Assembly: GCF_002865645.1 (NCBI RefSeq)
Contig: NW_020194684.1
Span: 961,308-1,025,307, forward strand
From: Hyaloscypha bicolor E
Lineage: Eukaryota > Ascomycota > Leotiomycetes > Helotiales > Hyaloscyphaceae
DNA: 64,000 bases
Reading direction: 5' to 3'
Every line of letters starts with the position of its first letter. Positions within the stretch are counted from its first letter, which is position 1. Positions 1 to 9,819 of this stretch are shown piece by piece. A program made the translations under genes and the position numbers. The notes beneath the pieces were generated by a model that did no database searches, had not been told where the DNA came from, and worked only from the letters and a program-made list of their open reading frames with translations.

Positions 1-1632
1 GAATCGTTGTTATCCTCGTTGTTATCCACGTAAGTATCCTCATTATCGACGTATGTATCGCTGTTATCAATATAGGTGTCGTTGTCCTAAGTCCAGAAGC
101 TCGCGTTAGTATTGTCTCAAAAGGTGGGATCGAGAGTCCAGACAGTGTCTTGTAATGATCTTGATCTCGAGACAGAGGAAGGGAGTAGAAACCCGCAAGG
201 CCTGTGAAGGAGGGAATAAGAAGAATAGAGGCTTACTTCGACAATCACCGTCTCTTGGACAATCGTAGGGTCGCCATATCCATAACTACTACTGTGGCCA
301 CCGCCAAAACCCCAGCCGCTACTATGGGATTTGCGTCTCTCCTCTTCTAGTCTCTCCTTTTCTTCATGCTCATGCCACTCGTGAGCAATGAAACTTCCAG
401 CAAGCAAACCCGCACCTCCTCCTAGGGCCGCGCCCCCCAGTGCTCCCATTCCCGGCTTAGCGCCTGCAGCAGGTGAAGAGTGTCCACTCAACTTGCTGAG
501 CATACCCATAACCCCGTGTTTCTCCTGTCCTGCTGGCTGAATTGGTGGTGGGGTTGCGTATTGGGGTTGTTGGCCATAAGTAGGCTGGGGAGAGTAGGCA
601 GGCTGCGGAGGATAGGCAGGATTGGTAGGGTATTGTTGTGGTTGGCCATAAGCTGGCTGAGCAGGATACTGTGATTGACCCTGGGGTCGACCGTAGTAAT
701 CTCTGTTGGTTTGATGAGAGAGATCGGCTGGATTAGGAGAAGCATCTCTGGCTCCAGCAGCCGCAGGTTGGCCTGGATTAGTGGAAGGGGCTCTGGCACC
801 GGCTACCGTGGGTGGGGTGTTGGGGTTGTACATCATTTGGTGAGTACCAGGGGTGTTGTAGGGTTGCGGGGGAGGAGAACCAGCAGTCAGAGAGGGGCTC
901 GATAGAGCAGCTGGATTTGGAGAAAGAGCTCTAGCTCCAGGAGCTGTGGGTTGGTCATTGGGATTGTACATCATTTGGTGGGTACCTGGTGTGTTGTAAG
1001 GCTGTGGTGAAGGAGAAGCGGCAGGTTGGGAAGTTGTCGTTCGGGTTTGGGAATATGCGGCATGAACTGGCTGCTGGACAGCGGGAGGTTGCTGGGCTTG
1101 GGCCGGATAAGGAGCGGGGGGTTGGCTTGAGTCCACAGCTGGCCGTGAAGAATAAAAATCGTAACCTGGTTGTTGCGGGGTGAGAGGTTGCTGAGCCTGA
1201 GCAGGCGGCTGTGTGGGGTTGTGCTGAGGTTGAGGGGGTGCGGTTTGCTGAGATTGTGCGCCGCCGTAAGGTTGCTGAACAGCAGATTGGGGATATGAAA
1301 CATATACGGGTTGCGGAGGTGGTGCATTCTCGCCGATCGAAACGGCGGCCATGATGTTTGTCAAAGCTGTTGGATCAGCGACGAATCCTGGAGGCGGCCC
1401 TGCAGGCGGCTTCTTTCCTGCTGGTGCTGGAGGGTATACAGGCTCCGTGGGCTTCACCCAGACCGTATCTTCTGTATAAATGTTCTCATAGAACCTCCAA
1501 ACTAATCAGCGCATGATGGGGAATAATATTCAAAATGATGTGAGCTCACCATGCTTTGTACGTTTCGTCCCAGTGAGCTTTCCATCCTTCTGGGACTTCT
1601 GGCGGAGGGGGACCTGCGGGTGGTTTAACCAT
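1..1632 (-). CDS. WW-domain, Pro/Gln-rich protein (3 exons, 3' end off the window)
   Basis: Three exons can be read on the minus strand: 1632-1550, 1494-237 and 86 to beyond 1. The introns are 55 nt (1549-1495, GTGAGC donor, GCTGAT branch-like site) and about 150 nt (236-87, GTAAGC donor); phases agree. Splicing exon 1 to 2 builds a WW domain at residues about 13-43, with signature Trp at 17 and 40 and the aromatic block W28-F29-Y30. WW domains bind proline-rich peptides, so the role is probably a protein-protein adaptor. A long P/Q/Y-rich low-complexity stretch follows, with two copies of a unit containing QPYNTPGTHQMMYNPN. Then come a small Gly/Ala patch with a His/Glu cluster (about residues 370-410) and, after the last intron, tandem acidic D-T-Y-V-D-N repeats that run off the edge. 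At least 475 residues are present. If the second intron were retained, the frame would end at a stop near 117. The terminal exon is supported mainly by its repeat structure. The exact cellular role is unknown. Confidence 0.8.
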
Positions 1633-3117
1633 GGTCGCTGGTTTCCTGTCTGTGCGATCGAATATATGTCGTAATGAGAATATTGGGACGAGCGTGGAGA
1701 TTCTTATCTTCGGGAAGTTCGGACTTCCTGTACCTTTTTGAAGCTGTATCTAGCAAAATGTAGTAGTGGTGGCGCAGATGGGAACATTGTTTTTAAGAAT
1801 GAATAGCTACCCCTCCACTACGAACCAAATTGGACAGCATGCAGCAAAGCAATCGAAGACCCAGCCAATCCAATTCAATGCTTCCAAGAACACGGAGACT
1901 CAGCCCCGGAGCTTGGCGCCGAAAGAGCGTGTAAGAAATGGGGTGGGGAGCCATCACAGGTGCTCAGGAGATGCAGTCTCAGCTTCCACAACCGCATACA
2001 AGCGACCTATCACGTTTTGATATGACCGAAGCAATGCATGAGCTGAGAACAATTTCCAGCACCAAAACGAAGCTGATAGTGCTTCCGAGCACAGCGCATG
2101 CTTTGATAGTCTAAATCGCGAATTTCAATTGAACTTTTTTGAACGAAATCAAAATCACATCCAAAAAAAACTCTGGCCCACTCGGACATTCCTGTCATTG
2201 CGAGATGCCATTCATCGAACCAGACTCGTGGTTCTATTGAGCTTCAGGAAGAAGGCTGAGACCGGCGGTTTCACAGCCTTCTCTCAATCAAAACGAACGA
2301 CAAAATCCGTGGTCGTGGTGGCATGCCAGGGCTGGATTTGTGGGCGGGTGTGAGCCTGTGAGCCTGCTGAGCTGAAAAGCTTGTCTTCCTGCCCCTGCCA
2401 ATATTCTCCGGGGCCGCAAGAGCTAAAACAAGACTTTCTTTGATTCGTCGACGAGTTCGCCGCCAACTAGAAATGAGATATCGCCCGGAACCGCGCATGA
2501 AATCATTCGAATAAGAAAGCAGTCTAGGAGGTTGTGAGAAAGACAATGCTTGTTGTTGAATGTTAATAGAGGTGAAGAAGGAGGAGGAGGTCAACTTCTA
2601 ATCTCGTAATTTCCTACAGTAGCGCATTTCCTAAAGACAAAGTTATCCACGTGATTGTAGCTGAGACATGATTATCAAGATCTTTATAGAGCCCCAAGCG
2701 TAAATCAGCTGCTCAGAGCTCGTTTTCTACAAATATAGTGCTTTGGAATATAGGCACCCGAAGAGGCTTTCGAATAACAGGTGGCGTACATGTGACACCC
2801 CCATCGACACCCCACGGGGTCGTTTTAGTCTTTCCCAAAATAGGCAAGGCACACCCAAAAGCAAATTTCAGCGAAACCATATTTTTTATTTTTTTATTTC
2901 TCTCTAACCATGCGCTCTTCTAAGAAATTACGCCTTTCCTATTTTTATGAAAATAGGCGGAAGCGGTGGAAAACCTCGCGATTAAATCTGGTTTGCGGCG
3001 AAGCTCCTTAGTTTATATCGATCAAACAGAGAGAGGACGGACTTCTCATGATGAGCTCCTCCATTGAGGTAGTGTATGTGTCTAGAAACAATGATATTGA
3101 CCCCATCAGTGATAATC
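1633..3117. other. Intergenic region between two minus-strand genes
   Basis: This 1.5-kb, base-balanced stretch should hold the promoter of the WW-domain gene (just right of 1632) and the 3' end of the methyltransferase gene. Several short open frames exist (for example 1766-2020 plus and 2271-2594 minus). None shows a recognisable domain, a fungal intron pattern or coding-like composition. I see no gene here. Confidence 0.55.
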
Positions 3118-4434
3118 TCAAGACTCCGTAGGCTTCTGACCATACGCCACATGGAATGGTAGAAAGGAATGCACGCTGGCGTCCATCAAGCTTTTTCTGA
3201 CACCCACCAAAAACAACTCAACATCTTCTGGTGACCACTTCAGACCTTTTGTGAATGGACCCAAAGCAATTCCTTGAAGTCCGTCGTAGATCACACTCCT
3301 CAGATATAGCCCTATCATTTTCATCGTCTTATTCTTCGGCCATGTCCCAAGCGGGATCTTGAACACTTTCTCCTCCACGTTTACGAACCCTGCATCACGA
3401 AGCCGTTGCGCATTGCCAGTAACAGCTAGTAAGTCGACACCGAATACCGCGAGTCCTTCTTTGACAAATCTCAAGAACTTTTCCACGTCGTAATCGTCCT
3501 TCATAGTACCATCGTCGCATTTGAGGACGAACTGTAACTCTTGGAGCTCGATCCAGCCGCCTGGTTGAATATGACTGCCGCGTATTAGTACAAGTCCATA
3601 GCATGTCGATGAAACTCACTTGTAGGCTGTTGTGAGAAGTTTAGGCCAGTTCTTTATGGACGAGTTCATGTGTCGAATGTGCACAAAGTCAAACGCGTTT
3701 GGAGGATGTAGCCATGGGCTTTCTGCATCATCGACCATAAACTTGACATTGGGTGGAATCCACTATTGCTCGCAAATCAATGCCATTCATGTCCATTTAT
3801 ATATGAGATTGGAAAAGGATCGAGGGCTTCAACAGCCATCGAAACCTCGGTCTCGCACACGAGAAAGGAAAGTGGTGCTCACTGTCGGCTGTATAGGACT
3901 CAGATCGATACCCAAAACCTGCGCGCTAGGATATTCGTCGCCAGCTGTTATAGTTTAGCACTCAGTTACGCTCGTATAACACATCGGGTTCCTACCATCA
4001 ATGGCCCATATTCCCGTTCCAGTGCCAATATCAATTATATTCTGTGGGTTGTTCAAAGGTGCGTAGTGCAGCTTCCCACCACAAAGGCTAACCACCATCG
4101 CATGTTTCATATCCTCTCTCTCTTGTTCGCTCTCATCGTTGGGAAATTTGTATCTCCCTTCTCTGAATTTATGATATCGTCTGCCATGTTCGAATGCGTA
4201 GTCCCGCACAGAGGAAGATATTGAAGTCGAGAAGCGAGAGTCTGCCTCTGTTTCGTAGCCAGGATCCTCCGAGTCATCCCCTGCTTCGATTATGGTTTCT
4301 GCTTGATGTGCGACGATCTCTGCTTGTGTCTGCTGGAAGTTCGATTGTTCTGTGGCTGGGGGTGAGCCTGTGGGTGATCTCGAGGACGATTGTTGACGCT
4401 GTTCAGCTTGCAGAGCTGGTGGAGGTTCTGCCAT
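3118..4434 (-). CDS. SAM-dependent methyltransferase, LaeA/TAM-like (4 exons)
   Basis: Four exons on the minus strand, 4434-3996, 3944-3883, 3762-3620 and 3574-3118, with introns of 51, 120 and 45 nt, give a 366-residue protein in consistent phase. Motif I, DIGTGTG, is at about residues 135-141 and is completed by the first splice. GIDLSPIQP, the acidic-loop/SAM-binding region of this family, follows in exon 2. VDDAE and a FVHIRHM block are in exon 3, and a post-motif Q-P-G-G-W-I-E-L segment is split by the last intron. The C-terminus (WSPEDVELFLVGVRKSL...VAYGQKP) is typical of the large fungal family often called LaeA-like or TAM methyltransferases. Members methylate small metabolites or proteins, but most have no known substrate, and none can be assigned here. 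The first about 110 residues are low-complexity, as is usual. An in-frame ATG at 4461 would add nine residues. The frame is intact, in contrast to everything right of 4,657. Confidence 0.9.
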
Positions 4435-4654
4435 GGTTTGAAGCGCGCTTCGGGACCACAAGTATCATGCGGACTCGGGCGAATCGAAGTCACTCGATTC
4501 TCGTGAGACGAAGGTTTGAAGAAGTTCGCAGAGCTATATTCATATTCTGGCTCCTTATCGTGGGCGCATGGGGGTGGCTGCGATAGTAGCACGACGGAAC
4601 GTTCCGATGCTGAGGGGAGTGGGGCCATTGTTCAGCATCATCGCCAATGAACCG
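4435..4654. promoter_or_regulatory. Upstream region of the methyltransferase gene, interrupted by a transposon
   Basis: Only about 220 bp of non-transposon sequence separates the start codon at 4434 from the left TIR of the pogo-like element. The rest of the original upstream region resumes at 6842. No specific promoter motif is claimed. Confidence 0.4.
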
Positions 4655-4656
4655 TA

Positions 4657-4700
4657 ACCGATGCCCCGCACCAAAACACGTCCCGCATCAAAAACACGCG
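4657..4700 (+). repeat. Left terminal inverted repeat of the pogo-like element
   Basis: It begins ACCGATGCCCCGCACC and contains two tandem 17-bp units of the form CCCGCACCAAAACACGT, the second with one C-to-T change and an extra A. It matches the reverse complement of 6797-6839. Confidence 0.88.
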
Positions 4701-4833
4701 AATTCGCATTTCGCCCCGAACTTTAATAATTAATTACTCCACAACCACTTATCCAAATAAAATAATATTAAATCACAGGATAGAGTCAATTGAGATCTTG
4801 AACTTGTGCAATTCAGTTTTTTTGTCTAAAGCA

Positions 4834-6769
4834 TTATGGTAGCGTAATTATACGCGTACTCGTTTTCGCCTGTGCTACCCCCGATGTGACTACCTCACTA
4901 ATTTGGGCAATCACCTCTTGCTATACCACTACCTTTGCAGGGCGCCTAGCTTTGATAGGTGCTTTCCGCTTAGTTGATACCACTGGAGCAGCTTTTTTTG
5001 CCTTGGGAGCAATAGAAACTGGCTACTTCTTGGGTGCTCTCTTGGCGGCCAGCTCCACGTCCCCCGCCAATTACTTCTGGACAGCCTTAGCCTCCCTATC
5101 TGCCGCTCTTTTTGCCTTCTCCTGTTTCTTTCTAAGGGCATTCGCGGCCCTTTTGATCTTTCTTTCTAATTTAGCTTCCTCCTCTGCGATTCTCAGCCTT
5201 TCCTTCTCTTCTTGGTACTCCCTAGCCTTAATAATCTTCCCAGGAGAATAGTAATTAATCAAGCCCTTATTTGCCTCGCCAGCAAGATTCAAACGAATGC
5301 CCTGTCGACCCTTCTTCTTTTAAAGCTCGATTGCTTTATATAAACCTCGATTTTCGTGCTCCAGAACAGAGACTCGCGCGGCGAGGTGAAGCGTGGTTGA
5401 GAAAATCGTCTTGATCTTGTCAATCGTGGGTTCTTTATCGTATGCTTAATAAAATCGACGAATCGATTTCGCAGACCTTGGAGGACGTAATCCAGATAGT
5501 TTTTCAGGTAATGCAAGTGTGGGGCGAGTAATAGTCTTAATAATAAGACTACTATCGGTTGGCCATATTCCTGATTTGCAAAATGCCAATTAGATATTCT
5601 TTTCCGTAAATGCCTTGTCCCAAGATCTCTTAAACTTTGGCCAAAAGAAGCTTTTACTTATTCTAATAAGCCCGCCCGATTCGTTTATTATTATATCAAG
5701 TTCCCAAGAATATGCAGTTAATAATAGTTAAAAAAGTCTAATATTAAGGGGCTAAAGCCGGTAAGTCGTATATAGGAGTAAGATTAATAAAATTATACCA
5801 TATTAATTAGCCTAATTAATAAATGCCATATTAACGTGACTTAAATACCCATTAATAATAAGAAGATGTTTTTGAGTCATATGTGGTGGTTTGGTATATT
5901 ATTCAAATATATTTTAAAGCCAAGATAGCCCAATTATATTATTTAACTATCTATTATGCGAAACCGTAAAATGAGCCTTTAAATCAGTTATAACTTTATT
6001 AACCCATATACTTATAAGATCTCCCAATTCGCCTTAATATATTAAAAGCGGTAGTATCCATTTTCCGATTACAGATATATAAGCTAAGATACTAATAAAT
6101 TCGCGGCTTCTATCTTGCTTTGATTTGGAGATTCGACCCGATTCCAGAGTAGCTCTGGTCATAATTCTTTTCAAAGATCGCCCATATCCTATCAAGAATC
6201 CCTTTTTATTAAAGTTATATATATTTTCGGCCATAATTCGATATTTCTTAATCACTATTACGAGCTAGTAAAGCAGATATACGTTAGCAGATACCCAAGT
6301 AATATATATATAGAATAATAATAATAAAGTAATAAATTACGCTAAAAAATAATTAGAATATTAGAGCGTACTTAGCGCTAGTACGTAAATTATCAATATT
6401 TCGTAAATAAAGGCTCTTTAGCCTAATGGAGTAATACTTCACAAATTGGCTAACCCAGTTCTTTCCTAGCGGCCCTCCCTTAATCTTCTCTGCAAGGTTT
6501 TTAATAATATGACTAGTCAGTGGTATTCCTTGATTAGTAAGAGTATTAATTTAATAAATTAAATACTCCTCTTGCTCGATAGTTAAATATTAGTACCAAA
6601 ATAAATTCGCTTCCTTCTTTGACTTCGTGAGGCCACGGATTCGTCTGGAGACAGCGCTACGGTTACACTTGAACTCCCTAGCTATATTGGCATAATAAGT
6701 AAACTCCCCTCTTTGAATTGCGGCTACTGCCTTATTAATACGACTTGATTTAATGAATTTATTACGCAT
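4834..6769 (-). pseudogene. pogo/Fot1-like DDE transposase pseudogene
   Basis: Reading leftward from the ATG at 6769, an N-terminal helix-turn-helix region (R-I-N-K-A-V-A-A-I... to about residue 55) leads into a CENP-B/Tc5-type DNA-binding block with L-T-I-E-Q-E-E and G-K-N-W-V-S-Q-F. Near 6,034-6,255 lies the start of the DDE catalytic core. Its first catalytic motif, normally N-F-D-E-K-G in this family, reads NFNKKG, so the catalytic Asp is Asn. The C-terminal part (near 5,350-4,834) has ENRGLYKAIEL, a Y-S-P-G-K block and a Lys/Glu/Ala-rich coiled tail, as in fungal Fot1-type transposases. Stops fall where Gln or Trp codons are expected (TAA for CAA), and the total length is not a multiple of three, so an indel is also present. 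It cannot be functional. Confidence 0.85.
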
Positions 6770-6796
6770 TTTGGTAGTAGTATTAAACGTGTTTTT

Positions 6797-6839
6797 CGCG
6801 TGTTTTGGTGCGGGACGTGTTTTGGTGCGGGACTTCGGT
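6797..6839 (-). repeat. Right terminal inverted repeat of the pogo-like element
   Basis: On the minus strand it begins ACCGAAGTCCCGCACC and holds two intact tandem CCCGCACCAAAACACG units. It is followed on the plus strand by the TA target copy at 6840-6841. Confidence 0.88.
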
Positions 6840-6841
6840 TA

Positions 6842-7190
6842 GGGTTGCGCGTGAGCTGAGGTCTCGGCGAAGCAAGGCTATTTCTGCAACTCTTTCATTG
6901 TTCTCATAAAATCCAACTTCGGCTTCGGCAATGGATAATTTGATACAATGTTTCGAACTATCACGGCCCGAAAGCATTGGACTGTGGTAACAATTAATCT
7001 GAGGTAACACTCGCACTGTCTCGGTGGCCGAGACTTGGCGTTCTTAGCACGAGGGACGGTAATTAGTTCTGTTACCTGTTCGTACGTACCTTCCACAAGT
7101 TACCACTGGTGGTTCGTAAAAGCGATCTGGCCAACTACAGTCGGTCCGATCCAAAAGCGACAAAACGGTCGCTCTTTTACGCCTATAATA
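6842..7190. other. Normal-composition flank between the DNA transposon and the AT-isochore
   Basis: About 350 bp of base-balanced DNA continues the sequence left of 4655. Two overlapping short minus-strand frames (6783-7016 and 6878-7096) show no recognisable domain and no support. Near 7,120-7,190 there is an imperfect inverted pair (GTAAAAGCGATC... and ...GGTCGCTCTTTTAC). Strongly AT-rich sequence begins immediately after it. Confidence 0.5.
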
Positions 7191-8021
7191 ACCTTTTAAC
7201 CACAACCCCAATTAATTAATACTAAGTAATGCGATTATAGAATAGAACCAAGCGAAAAACACCTATTAATTAGATTTTTAATACTATTTGTGGTTCATTA
7301 ATAATCGAGGTTTAAAGTATACGGACCCTTTTTACTTTTTTGATTTTTCCTTATATAAAACGCAAATATATTTGCTTACTAAGATCACGTGAGCCCGGAC
7401 TTTAGAGAAAGATCGCGGCATCTTACTAGTCTTATTATTAGTATAATAATAATAATTAAGTCTTATAAGCTTAAGTTAATCTTTCTAAATACTAAATATA
7501 GCTTTTTCTAATATTATATATATTATATATATAATAAAGCCCTAATTATATAGATTTCAAGCTAATTTTTAGCTAAATTAAATCTATAAATCTTATTTAT
7601 TATTTAGTTACCCTTTTTCTCTTACTTTTATATATTATTTCCTTTATTTATTATCTTTTTAAATATTATTCTATAATGTTTTTACTTATATATATATTAA
7701 ATAGCTTATTTAATATTTAATTCCTTCTAATATATATTTATTTAATAGAATATATAATTATAAAATCTTTATATAATCTTAATTAAATAAGCTTTAAATA
7801 TTTTTATTACTTTAATCTTAATATTTGGAAAGCTAGTTTTCTTTATTTAATAATATCGAGTTTTATTATATTTCTAGTATATTTTAATTAGATTAATTTT
7901 ATAATAAAACTTTAATAAAAATATAGCCTTATATTTTCGATTTATAATAAGCTTTTTAATTTGGGACTTCTTTTTAAAGAAATCTTAGTAATTTAATAGT
8001 ATATAAACTAAATAACATATT

Positions 8022-8100
8022 TATTTAATAATAATAAAATATTTAATAATAATAAAATATTTAATAATAATAAAATATTTAATAATAATAAAATATTTAA
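8022..8100. repeat. Short tandem repeat, 18-bp period
   Basis: About four copies of ATTTAATAATAATAAAAT in tandem. Confidence 0.8.
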
Positions 8101-8720
8101 GAAATATAATATATTTAAATCTTAAATAAAATATATTATAATCTTATTTAATAAAAATCTATTTTATATTTTTAGGCTTTATTTTTATATTTAAATTAAA
8201 TTATTAAAGAACTTAAATAATATCTTATAATTCCGGAATTATATATTTTAATAAAAAATATATATTTCTTTTATAAGCCTTAATATTACTTTTTTTTTTT
8301 AATTCTTTTTAGTATTTTATTTATATTAAAGGCATTTAGTATATTTTTACTATATAAAATATATATAAAATATATATAAAAAACTAATTAAATATTAGAA
8401 TAGTTATATAATTTAAGTATTTCTATTTAAATATATTAAGTATTTTAGTAATCTATATTAGTAATTATTTTATATTTTATTAGAGATTTCTATTTAAATT
8501 AAAATTATTCGAAATAAAAATACCTTTATTATTTAGTATTCTAATATATTTCTTAGAGCCTATAAATTTAGAATTATAAATTAGTTTTTTATTATTTTTT
8601 TCCGGATATTTTTTTACTAATTATTTACTAACTAAAAGATTTTTTTATAATTAAATCTATAGAAATAGCTTTTATTATATAAGTATATAATATATTTCTA
8701 AACTTGTAATAGATATATAT

Positions 8721-8824
8721 AATAGTATATAAATAATTAGAATTATATAAATAATTAGAATTATATAAATAATTAGAATTATATAAATAATTAGAATTAT
8801 ATAAATAATTAGAATTATATAAAT
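8721..8824. repeat. Short tandem repeat, 18-bp period
   Basis: Five to six near-perfect copies of ATAAATAATTAGAATTAT. The copies are direct with no unique spacers between them, so this is a minisatellite. Confidence 0.85.
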
Positions 8825-9360
8825 TATATAGAATTATATTTTCTAGTTAAATAAAGTACTTTATAGACTTAACTAAATACTAGAAAATATATAAAGAAAT
8901 GCTTCTAGTTTTAGAAAAGAATATTAATTAGTCTTTTATTAGAATTAATTCTTGAAATTAGTTATATTTATAAGTATTATTCTATAGCTTATTTATCTTA
9001 ATTATTTATATATTATTTTACTATTATATATCTTATATTTTAATTAATCTAATTTTTAGAAAATAGTTTATTATAGGATAATTAAATTATTAATAGATAA
9101 AACTATTAATAGCTAGAATATTAATTACAAAAAATACTTCTATTATTATTAGAATAATCTAATTAGATATTTAGAAAAGTATCTAATTAAATACTCTTTA
9201 TATTATCTAGTTAGAAAAAGGAAATAGAATTCGAATATTTCTAGAACTAGCTAATAGAATAATAATAATAAAGAAATTAGTAATAGCTTACTATTATATT
9301 ACTAAATTAGAAGCAGAAATATAATAGAAAAAAGATTTAGAAAAGCTAGAAATTCAAATC

Positions 9361-9521
9361 TATTATAGATATAGTATTCTAGATTTGGAAAGTAAAATAA
9401 AAGGTTTCTAATAAAAATAATTTAAAGCTAAAGAAGAGAAAACTAGAATATAGAAAACTATAAAAAAGTATATATACCTTATAGTATACTAGTTCTAAAG
9501 AGGCTTAGCTTTCTAAATATC
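9361..9521 (-). repeat. Gypsy A left (3') LTR, outer part
   Basis: It starts TATTATAGATATAGTATTCT and matches the LTRs at 22,312, 47,866 and 54,316. It stops at ATATC, where copia element 1 is inserted; the rest of this LTR is at 15,819-15,869. Confidence 0.8.
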
Positions 9522-9819
9522 TATTAGTTTACTAGTAATATATAGTACTATTATATAGGTATAGAAATACTAGTTATATTAGTTAGTAAAGTTATTATTA
9601 TTTAGAAGTAAGAATTATAGTATTATAGTATTAATATATAATTCCTAAATCTGCTAAGCCTAAAAGAGTCTAGTCTACTAATCGAGTTACTAATAAAATA
9701 CGAGATTATATAACTATATCCTGTATTTTATATTCTATATTTTATATCCTATTATTTATATCTTATATCTATATTCTATAACTATATATATAATTTCTAA
9801 AGAAATAGCTATACTAATA
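9522..9819 (-). repeat. Copia 1 left (3') LTR
   Basis: 298 bp; begins TATTAGTTTACTAGTAAT and ends CTATACTAATA. It aligns over its full length with 15,516-15,813, the solo LTR at 45,706 and, inverted, the LTRs of copia 2. Confidence 0.88.

Larger units (their letters stand above)
4657..6839 (-). mobile_element. pogo/Fot1-like (Tc1-mariner superfamily) DNA transposon, RIP-degraded
   Basis: This 2,183-bp element is bounded by about 44-bp inverted repeats (4657-4700 and 6797-6839) and flanked by TA on both sides (4655-4656 and 6840-6841), the target duplication expected for this superfamily. The minus strand holds a degraded transposase running the full length. The element is much more AT-rich than the flanks. 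The flanking DNA at 6842-7190 returns to normal base composition, so it inserted in the upstream region of the methyltransferase gene. Confidence 0.88.
7191..9360. other. AT-rich RIP-degraded DNA, partly the probable 5' part of gypsy C
   Basis: There is no gene. Composition is A/T-dominated with dense TA dinucleotides. Near 9,230-9,360 one plus-strand frame carries a charged, Lys/Glu/Leu-rich coiled-coil-like stretch, which would fit the N-terminal gag of the plus-strand gypsy element that resumes at 22,586. I could not identify that element's 5' LTR. Confidence 0.45.

Noticed and set aside
480..905. Plus-strand open frames opposite the WW-domain gene
   Set aside because: They are antisense shadows of the repetitive Pro/Gln coding region and have no domain of their own.
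1766..2594. Several 60-107-codon frames in the intergenic region
   Set aside because: No recognisable domain, no intron structure and overlapping frames on both strands; chance ORFs are expected at this length.
3118..4434. Methyltransferase as evidence of a secondary-metabolite cluster
   Set aside because: No synthase, oxidase or transporter gene lies nearby; the family is widespread outside clusters.
3632..4586. Plus-strand frames of 108-152 codons over the methyltransferase
   Set aside because: The minus strand gives a complete spliced family member; these are antisense.
4886..5251. 121-residue hydrophobic-looking plus-strand protein
   Set aside because: It is the antisense of the Lys/Glu/Ala-rich C-terminus of the pogo-like transposase; antisense of such codons gives Phe/Leu/Ala-rich pseudo-membrane sequence.
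8721..8824. CRISPR-like regular repeats
   Set aside because: Repeat units are contiguous with no unique spacers, and the genome is fungal.
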